This document shows, one piece after another, positions 55,838-64,000 of a DNA stretch of 64,000 nt. The DNA comes from Moniliophthora roreri. Lineage: Eukaryota > Basidiomycota > Agaricomycetes > Agaricales > Marasmiaceae. Each line of letters starts with the position of its first letter. Within the stretch, counting starts at the first letter, position 1. The notes beneath the pieces are model-generated. The model saw only the letters and a program-made list of their open reading frames with translations, did no database searches and was not told where the DNA came from. Where the stretch lies: positions 1-64,000 of the forward strand of contig LATX02000165.1 of assembly GCA_001466705.2 (NCBI GenBank), given 5' to 3'. The position numbers were made by a program, and so were the translations under genes.

Positions 55838-56940
55838 ATGTGCCCAAATGACCGGGCTTCTGTTCACAAGACACGTCCAATTCCTAGCCCCACTCTTCCT
55901 CGTCCGCCTCTTCGTACTCCTCTTCCTGACGACTTATATGAGCTAATCACCAATGCCCAGCTTCATCAACCCCTTTACTCAAGGTGGCTTTGGTCATCTG
56001 GCTGTCGAGGAAGTGTTCAGTGGAACAGTGGAACCAGAGCACCGGAAGGAAAGAATGGGAGATTCGTACGATTCACGAATCAAGTGAAGCAGTTGAAACG
56101 GAAGAACATTCTGAACGAAGTGTATGTGCTCTGTCCATTCCTATCACTGCTTGTTCTACTCTAGGCTAATGGCTAATGGACGCACACCTAGCTTACATAT
56201 CCGAACCTCCATATGTCTTTCAAGGCTATTACTGGAAAGAATACTACTCATAGCCCGAATCCTGATTTCGTAGTCGACTATCCGCCACACCCTTGAACGC
56301 CCTCGTTTCCGCGCCTGTTACTGATGGCCCACGGGAGCCGCACGACCCGACACTACGCGCTTCTTTGACATTGTCTGGCCATCACCTGAACGAAAATTCC
56401 TCGAAAATGAGCCAGCCCAGGTGTCGAAGTGATTGGGCCTGAGGGGTATGACATCGACAAACTTCCTCAAGTCTTTGATTTATGGCTTTGGGGATCAGAG
56501 AAGGTGCTTTCCCTATGGAAGCCCTTCATGGAATCACCCGTGTCGAGGTTACCGACGCGTCTCAAAGTTAGCAGTGAGTGCGAGCGAGTACCTCTTCCGA
56601 GGAGGCCGAAGGAGATTCAGTTAGCAACGGAGCTTGCCCGAGAGATGCGTTCTCTCGGGTAATGGCGCTTCATATCCTTCGGGGAGTTTTGCGAGGACTT
56701 TGCACGGTACAATACGACGTTTCAGTTGGAACCTTCTTCCCGGATTCAAGGACAGCTTTACCGTTCCTAAGCGCTTCGAATGGATGTCTCGGGAATACAA
56801 GGAAGCCTACTTTAAGAGGTCTTTCCCTGAAGCCGATGTCATACTAGCAAAAGCGCGCTATACCTATTGAAGAATGCAAAAGGAGATTGGTTAATGGATA
56901 TGAAAGAAGCTAGAAGACGATGGATGGAACGGGGTATGCA
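55838..56940 (+). pseudogene. Relic of the fucosyltransferase-like gene
   Basis: Blocks in the same order as the gene at 51707-53311 but in several frames: GKNGRFVRFTNQVKQL and ILNEV; YVFQGYYW near 56215; TPLNALVSAPV with preceding stops near 56300; QVFDLWLWGSEKVLSLWKPFMESPVSRL (frame at 56429-56662, shown in part); then MALHILRGVLRGLC where the functional copy has HLRRGDYEQHC. The loss of RRGD, in-frame stops and frame changes show it is dead. It lies inverted relative to its source. Confidence 0.8.
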
Positions 56941-57191
56941 GCGTTTTCCCTGCTAGTTCAGACATAGCCGATAGTATGTGCTACAGTGGTCGTCATTACG
57001 AGCAATATCGTACCTCGAAGATTGGTAGATGGGAGGACGTGGGAGAGTACATGGTTCTGGTAGTTTGTTGTATATTGTGATATAGAGGTATCATAGCATA
57101 CAACACTTTCAGACTACATTGTCAATTTCTTGAACGCGACTGATATACACCGTTGTTGGTTGAAAAGATTGCATCTCCTGCAAGTAAAGAG
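56941..57191. other. Short spacer
   Basis: No feature recognised between the relic and the DUF6534-type gene 1. Confidence 0.4.
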
Positions 57192-59048
57192 TCAACAAAT
57201 GATTAGGTGACTAGTATAGGAGCGTACCGTTCTGCCTTGTGAGTACTCCTTTAGCTGATACGAGCCAGTCTCTGCCGTGCTGTCAATCGGCACGACGAAA
57301 TTACTGTGAATATCCCTAGTGTTGGCGAAGCCAGTCCCAACTTCTGAAACGGTTATAACACCGCTATGGTTGGCCCGGATGCTCTTGCGGCTATTTAACC
57401 TATTGAAATGTATATCTCAGCGACGGTATTGCAATACAGCCTAAAGGCAGCCTACATTGCGACTAGGAACACGTCGAAGGGCACTCGATTAGTGGGATGG
57501 TCATGACTATACGAGGAGTCGACCCACCCATGGTTATAACATATATTTTGCTCAACATGAGTTGGAAGCAAGCCCTACACACGAGCTCTCAAGTCAGCGA
57601 TATTAATTCAGAAAAGTGTTGCCGGTTCTTACCATTCCCAGGTACTGTTCCTCACAAGAAAGATGATAACGTAGGCAATTTGAAACGTAGTCACTAGGAT
57701 ACCCCGAGTCACCGTGTACTTGAAGAGGGTCTGGAGCATCGAATCAGTCCTGAAGTCAGATTTAGTCAGTAAGAGTTAGCAGGCTTAAAAGGAATCCTTT
57801 ACTTCTTGAGTCCAGTTCTCGACTGATGAAAGGACCATAATAGAGCCCCGGTGACGGTAACATCTGAAAGAGCGGATAAAGAACCGCCTAGTCCAAAGTC
57901 AATCTAAACAAACGCAGCTCTTTATTTCCGTGGACATGAATAGCCGGACTGACGACTGACCTGGGAGGACCGATTAAAGACGAGGTACGGGTCTTTGAAC
58001 TGCTTTGCGCTTCCATCTGTAGGACTTTTTCAAATTCTCTAGAGAGAAATAAGTTACGCTCAACTTGCCTAGAGCGAGGGCTTGCACTATGATCAGATGC
58101 CATCGTCGATCTCGAGTTAAACGGTTCACATACCGTACGCAGCCATTGCGCAAGTTGCCTACGCAAGACGCTTAAGCGGTCAGCACTCGTGAAGTCTGCG
58201 ACACGTACTATGAAAAGAGGTATGCTCCAATGAGTTCGTTTAACTTCCGACGGTTCAGTTCAGTCGACAGCATCCCTGAGCTTGTAACATGTACTCACGC
58301 AGATACACATGGCTAGCAAAGAAAAGTTCGACACTGCAAAAAACTTATTAGCGGATATAACGCGAAGGAGAGCGCTCTATCGATACAAACATGAAGACAG
58401 CCGTGACCCCGAGAGCAAGTTCTATTGTAATGAAGCTGCGTCATACATTGAACTCCTGATAACGACGGTGGTAGTGATTACCACTTACTAGTTACGCTCG
58501 ACTTGCGGGACAAGTTTGGATATATTTCCAAAATGAAGGATCTAATTGACGACCATCAGAATTCGAAGCCTCAGCTGGTGAACTACAGGGCTGACCGTGA
58601 AATAGTGGAGGAATACATTGTTGAAAATCGTGACTCCCAGATCCATGAGACTGATTTTGGATTAGATTGGCGGTGTGCACACCACGAGTTTAATTTATCT
58701 CACATTATGAGAACAACCTTGCCAGAATATACGTGAGCAGGGAAAACATAACCACTGGAAAATACTCACCATGAGACGTAGAAACCATTTATCATTATTG
58801 GATTGCATGTAAGTGAAAGCTTGACAAGCGACAACTCCAGAGAGGCTTGCATGATGGCATTTGAGGCGCGATGTATGAGAGAACGACAATAAAACTCACA
58901 ATGTCGATAGCGCAGTACCTAGACCCCCAAAATGTCAGTTTAGAATCCTTCGAAGGACCAGTATCGTACCAATGAAAGCCGCGTTTCCTCCCAAGTTAGA
59001 TATATCGATATCGACAAGGGGCAGCTGTTCCACAGTGAGATCGGACAT
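57192..59048 (-). CDS. DUF6534-type multi-pass membrane protein, copy 1
   Basis: Start ATG 59048: SDLTVEQLPLVDIDISNLGG, NAAFIG, then spliced exons with FTYMQSNNDKWFLRLM, a loop VSLMDLGVTIFNNVFLHYFT, and the C-terminal helix pair typical of the family: SDVTVTGALLWSFHQSRTGLK-like, TDSMLQTLFKYTVTRGIL, then VYVITMV-type helices and a cytosolic tail (NRKSIRANHSGVITVSEVG) with stop 57192-57194. The SRTG...TDSMLxTLxxYTVxxG motif is the signature of the DUF6534 C-terminal domain of agaric membrane proteins. Many short exons; the middle part (58200-58500) contains in-frame stops that I could not all place in introns, so it may be partly decayed. Function unknown. Confidence 0.65.
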
Positions 59049-60146
59049 TGTCAAGACCCAGAGGGGAGAGGCCAGGTAACGGTCAACAGGGTGCGACTGC
59101 CTTTAAGTAAATTCATTGCAGACATTTCTTGATGATCATTTACTGAATGTTCAAATCTATCAGTATGAAGAATGAGAGCTTCTCACCATACGCCTGATCA
59201 GTCAACTGACTCGATGTCAAGGGGAACTATCTCTGACAGGAGATAAAATTAAATTGAGTACCGAGGTAGATGACGAGGCATATTTTCCTACCTTCTCTCG
59301 AGTGTCTGACCATCATTATGGATGCCAAAATCAAGACTTTCGATAGTGGAAGCATAACGCACAGTGGGGCAGGCTGCCAGGCAGAGTGACAGACGATTCC
59401 ACTGGACGTGAAATGATGCCATCTATGATTCGACATCTTCCAGTCGGAAGGACAACGTATCAAGGACTTGTAGAGGTACCTATCATTGATTTCCCCTTCC
59501 AGGAGGGCAGATGGAGACGTACCATACTAAGCTTGCTATCCCTTGCTGCCCATTTTGGAGTCAGTGAATGTGGGCCCCAAGTCCCGATTCTCGAATACAT
59601 AGTGTAATGCTTCTTCCACGCAAAGAGACGTTTCCTCAGGGACCTTTGAGTTGAAAGTGGACGACATAGTGGTAGTGAGGAAGCACACGTCGGCATAGCG
59701 TCACCAGGGCCGCAACAACACGGAGTTAGCCGTGCGCGGAGGAATACGCGAACACGGATTTCGCGGAGCTCGTGATGATAAATACAATCCATTGTGCCTA
59801 CGAGCCGATTGCTAGGAATGTATCCCTAATAGTACACACTGAGCCAACCCAAAATGTGACATTCAGACTTTTAAGCCGAGCGAAAGTTCGAAACACGGCG
59901 ACAGGCCATAACGTGCGGGTGCACTTCGGTTCTACTGACCGAACTCCGCACAAAACACTCTCGTGCGGCCCTCGATAGCGTCACGGACCCTAATCGAGAA
60001 TCCCAGGGTCTGAGATCATACAGGTTCGCGAGATTGCTCGACGCGGTCGCCGAGATACAGTGTAGTAAGCTTTGGATGTTGGCTGTGTGGCAACCCCATC
60101 TGTAAGAAGTACAGTCAAGGAACGAAGATCTAAAACAGTGCAGCGC
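59049..60146. other. Spacer between the DUF6534-type copies
   Basis: No supported gene. A minus-strand frame at 59227-59463 contains a hydrophobic run but no motif. Confidence 0.45.
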
Positions 60147-61979
60147 TCATACCCTATCGTCCTGCATGTAGCTTTTCATCTCGTACGATACATGCTCTTC
60201 CCCGCTGCTATCTGGTACAATGGAATTCCCTTGAATACCTCTGGAGCTGGTACCAAAGTCTGCTGACACGGTTATAACGCCGCTGTGGTTAGCACGAATG
60301 CTTTGCCGGCTATTCAACCTAGCAAAGTAAATGCCATCGTTCAGTGTTCCGCAGCGAAATATATAAACGCTCAGAGTGACTCACATTGCGACTAGAATTG
60401 TTCGCAGAGAAATGGTGGGATCGATAAGCAAATGTGAAGCCATTGAGGACCAGCAACATACCCATAGTAATAACGTAGACTTTGCTTATTATTAACTGAA
60501 GCGATGACCTAAATTAGAGTCATTAGCAGTAAGATAGACGCACGTAGATCCTCACCATTCTAATGTAGTCGTTCTGGCAAGGAACATGATAATATAGACA
60601 ATCTGGAAGACGGTGACAAGGACGCCACGAGTGACAGTATATTTGAAGAGCGTTTGTAACATAGAATCAGTTCTGAAAATGGGTCAGCATGAATGTAGCG
60701 GAGAGAGACGCTGGACATACTTTGTGATTCCGGTTCTGGACTGACGGAACGACCAAAGCAATGCTGCAGTGACCAAGATGTCCGAAATCGCAGATAAGGA
60801 ACCACCAAGCCCAAAATCGATCTATAGGTCGTCTCGATGAGCTACGGAGTACCTCGTCGTCAAAGTCCATAACTGTACCTTGGAGGATCGATCAAAGGTA
60901 AGGTACGGATTGCCGAATTGTTTGGCACCAGCAACTATACATTCCTTGAGCTTTGCCGGCAGGAGAGTATTGGGTACGAGTTGCCTAATGCGAGAACTGG
61001 AGGACCGGATTAGATCGATTCACTGGAACCCGAAAACAACCCACTGAACGCAACGAAGGCACAGATCGCCTGTAAAGTGGTTTTGATCAGTGTCTTGTCG
61101 CCCTACATTCTGGCCAGATACTTGCTATGACAGCAGGCACGATCCAATGCGTCCGTTTGACTATATGGAATACCTTGAGCGCTGTTCCATTCAAATTTCT
61201 CAGTGTGATATGCACTTACGTAGATATACGTGGGTGGCGAAGAAAAGCTCGACACTATCTCGGGATACGTGCTTAGTAAATTTGTGGGGTCGAGCTTATG
61301 AGGGCACTGACATGAAGATGACGGTGACGGAGAGAAGGACTTCTATTGTCAGAAAACTATGTTGCCGAGTGAGATAGCATCCAGCCGGGACGGAATGACA
61401 CACTCACACGTTTCGTTCGATGAATGGATAGAGCTTAGTCATATTTCCGAAGTGAGAAATCTAGAACTGAAATGAGTCTCTGGTAATAGCTGGGAAGAAA
61501 CCACCGATTTACCGTGAAGTAGTGTAGAAATAGGTTATTGGAGATCGTGACACCCAAATCTACAGCACTGAAGCAAAAGTCAGGATCGAGTATGATTCTG
61601 GCAGGCTGGTCTCCATTTACATCATCAAAAAGACCTATAATGCATGAATCGCACTTTACTGCCCTCATCAGTGGAAATAGCTCACAGTGAATCGTAAAGG
61701 CCATCTATCATTGTTGGAGTGCGCATAGGTGAACGCTTGACACACAATTATCCCGGAGAGACTAGATTGTATTTGAGTTTGGAACGATGTGAATGGATTT
61801 TGGCTCTCACAATGTACCAATAGCCGTGCCTGAGAGATTCGGGTTTTCAGTCGAAAAGCTGGAATAAAGCCGAAAAGAATCCACGCACCAATGAAAGCTG
61901 CATTACCACCGAGTTGCGAGATATCGACATCAATGCTTGGGATATTGGACGGTGACTGCCTAGTTACTAGATAGGTCAT
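60147..61979 (-). CDS. DUF6534-type multi-pass membrane protein, copy 2
   Basis: Start ATG 61979: TYLVTRQSPSNIPSIDVDI, SQLGGNAAFIG as in copy 1, FTYAHSNNDRWPLRF, AVDLGVTISNNLFLHYFT, LYPFIERN, FLTIEVLLSVTVIFM, THVYLR, ISDILVTAALLWSFRQSRTG, TDSMLQTLFKYTVTRGVLVT, VYVITMVTMLLVLNG, and a polar tail (FGTSSRGIQGNSIVP) to stop 60147-60149. It is a tandem paralogue of copy 1 with the same intron order and about two-thirds similarity in aligned blocks. About 10 exons. Likely a plasma- or endomembrane protein; ligand or substrate unknown. Confidence 0.72.
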
Positions 61980-63837
61980 CTTGGCCAGGAGAAGCTAACC
62001 TGAGGGGACCCGGGGCGGAAGGGAAGAATAAGAATCACAAACGGGAGGAAAACACCATCAGGCCATTTATACTTTTATGTACACAAGGTATGCTGATCGC
62101 CTCGTTGATCGCCCCGAAAACTTAAGCCGAAGTAGGAGCATCAAGTCAGTCGACTGAATGCAAAGATGATGGCTTCGGGTGGCATGGGAAGCGCGCGAAT
62201 GACGTCACGACTGCACTCCTGCCTGGGATCCCCAGCGCCCATAAACATTGTGATCCACCATGATAATCTGAATCTGGGAACGAGTTTCTGTCAGACAAAC
62301 CAGTTCCAAATCGACTAGTTGAGAAGCCTGGCAGAGGGGAAACTCGGCTTGGAAGAGTTCAACACTGGCATGATCCTGTATTCGTCCGCGCTTCTGCCGT
62401 TCAATGTCCACCGCAAGCTCTGACGCATTCCGGCAGATATATATATATATAAGCCAACGATGCTAGCACGAACAATCGATTCAAGAGTTATTACGGAATG
62501 ATAGCGCCTCGTGGATGGTGCTTATAACGCTCGACAACGTCCCTGCCAAAGCATCTAGTTTCCCCCGTACTATCTGGAGTTTCATGGTGAGAATCGAGGC
62601 AAAAAGAGATACGATGAAAGCTAACCATATGTCCGACATCCGATATAATTACCACAGAACTGAGATGACAGCCTTTGCTAATATCCACAAAGGAATCCTT
62701 CCCATAGCGGGGCCTGTAAATGATTTTCAGTCGAAGGAGGACTCAGAGTCAGCAATAAGAGACCTACAATACATCTTCATTTCCCCTCGAAAACAACATA
62801 AATAGGTGTTCTGGTGCAAACTTGAGCAGCGAAATTGGTTGCCTCGAAGACGTTCTCGAAGTCTTGAAAACGGTCAACCTCTCGCTGCTTTCCGCATTTG
62901 ACCTTGAGGAGCGGACGGTCTTCTGTCTCTGCGTGTGATCCTAGTTAAAAATTGTTCAGAAGGATTACAATAAACCAGGGTAAAAAATTCAGTACACAAG
63001 GATCCCAATTCTTCCGAGCAGTGACCTTGCTGATCCAATGTCGCGCGACTTTGACTGTTCGAGACTCTTCTATGAGCTACGACTCATCAAAGTGATCTTG
63101 ACGACAGCATCGATATGTCCCGTGCCTTGCTTGATGTTTGCATAGAAAGTATTCCTGTCCATGAGCATAAGTCGGGAGACTGTCCATGATCTTGTGAACA
63201 ACATACCTCAAAAGACCTATGCTGGTTGCCTCTCCCAAATTCTCTCTTCACTCTCTAAATCTGTCCATCTCAGCTTCGTCTCCAAGTGCCTTATGGTTGT
63301 CGGTGTCGAAGATGGGTCTGTGCACAAACTTTGTTCTTGTTTATGCTTCCTGTTTACGGTTTCCCACAGTAACTTCTTCCCAACCGCCACTATCATCATA
63401 CCTTATGCCTCACCCAAATCCATAGAGTATATCCCGGTACGTCCCTCCTTATTTTCTCTAAATTTCAGCTTATGACTTGCATTCTAGGATTGACTTAACG
63501 TCACTTCAAGCCGACAAGAAAGAGGGACGAGAAAACGTACCTGCATCCGACTAGCGCGTAAATTTGAGCTTATTTGAAATGCGGCCTCATCTCGATGTGG
63601 CAACTACGCTAGGCAGCGGAGGACTGGGGAAGTTATTAGGTGGACTGGGCAGAGTGCCTTGGGGCTGAGATAGACTTGGGTACTGGACGGATGTTGGACA
63701 TTTCGCCATGTATTTAGGTAGGTATATCGGAATACATCAGGTTGAACAGCCCAGATCCCAGATCAGATCAACCCTCGTACTCCGTCGATGTCCTGGAACG
63801 CCGCTTTGATTGGCGCACCCACTGGCGTGTCCGCGAC
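61980..63837. other. Intergenic interval
   Basis: No gene recognised. A short (AT)n microsatellite lies at about 62434-62451. Confidence 0.5.
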
Positions 63838-63845
63838 TAAATATA
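63838..63845 (+). promoter_or_regulatory. TATA-like box of the gene at the right edge
   Basis: TAAATATA, about 125 bases before the ATG at 63970. Confidence 0.35.
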
Positions 63846-63969
63846 CCGGAAGGCGGAACGGAAGCGTTGAGCGCTACACAATATGTCCGATGCCGTGAGG
63901 CCAAGCACAACGACTACAAAAGAGGAACGATCCACCTCCACCCATACACATCCTTCTCTGCAAATCAAC

Positions 63970-64000
63970 ATGCACATTAACACTTTTTTACTTGTCGTAC
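63970..64000 (+). CDS. Possible start of a secreted protein, cut by window end
   Basis: ATG followed by a hydrophobic start (HINTFLLVV), preceded by a C/A-rich leader and a TATA-like box. The first ten residues suggest a signal peptide. Too short to identify. Confidence 0.35.
   Translation, partial: MHINTFLLVV

Noticed and set aside
58309..58736. Plus-strand frames of 60-77 codons
   Set aside because: They are antisense to exons and introns of the DUF6534-type gene copy 1.

Overview
This window is nuclear DNA from a filamentous basidiomycete, most likely a mushroom-forming agaricomycete. Genes carry many short GT-AG introns of about 45-65 bases and are packed on both strands. Families typical of this group are present: membrane-anchored A1 protease, deuterolysin, fungalysin, thaumatin-like proteins, microsomal P450s and DUF6534-type membrane proteins. 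No bacterial operon, tRNA, rRNA or CRISPR array was found. Two single-N positions (357 and 2106) mark scaffold joins inside a retrotransposon, so the first 5.7 kb should be read with care.

Layout: 1-6227 is a minus-strand Ty3/gypsy chromovirus with one LTR (5724-6227), gag, a pol in the -1 frame, a damaged RNase H region, a duplicated integrase segment and a duplicated chromodomain end. 6228-8200 is an AT-rich gene desert. 8201-11115 holds a tyrosine-kinase-like (TKL) protein whose HRD motif reads HGN and whose C-terminus carries three tandem copies of an unrecognised 50-residue repeat. 14272-16311 is a membrane-anchored aspartic protease. 16582-17310 is a decayed single-pass membrane protein. 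17975-19535 is a deuterolysin. 21683-27546 is a P450 island with one intact gene, one frameshifted copy and a C-terminal relic. Between them lies a small Gly-rich gene (24773-25255) carrying a single copy of the same repeat as the kinase.

28614-31629 is a GPI-type serine carboxypeptidase with several tiny exons. 32368-34596 is a cyclopropane-fatty-acid-synthase-like methyltransferase. 34.6-37.1 kb contains decayed duplicated coding debris, followed by a CACTA-like MITE (37088-37709). 38339-39004 is a short CAP/PR-1 protein, 41394-43709 a fungalysin, 43886-45449 a seven-TM protein. 47229-51234 is a tandem pair of thaumatin-like genes. 51707-53311 is a fucosyltransferase-like gene with a probable GC-AG intron, and a relic of it lies at 55838-56940. 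A hAT MITE (54828-55171) sits between those two. Two tandem DUF6534-type membrane proteins occupy 57192-61979. A new plus-strand gene may start at 63970.

Functionally, the window is rich in secreted proteolysis (A1, M35, S10 and M36 within 30 kb) and cell-surface or wall-related proteins (CAP, thaumatin-like, fucosyltransferase-like). Tandem duplication followed by decay recurs in the P450, thaumatin-like, fucosyltransferase-like and DUF6534 families. All gene models were traced by eye from reading frames and splice sites; family names come from recognised motifs, not database searches.
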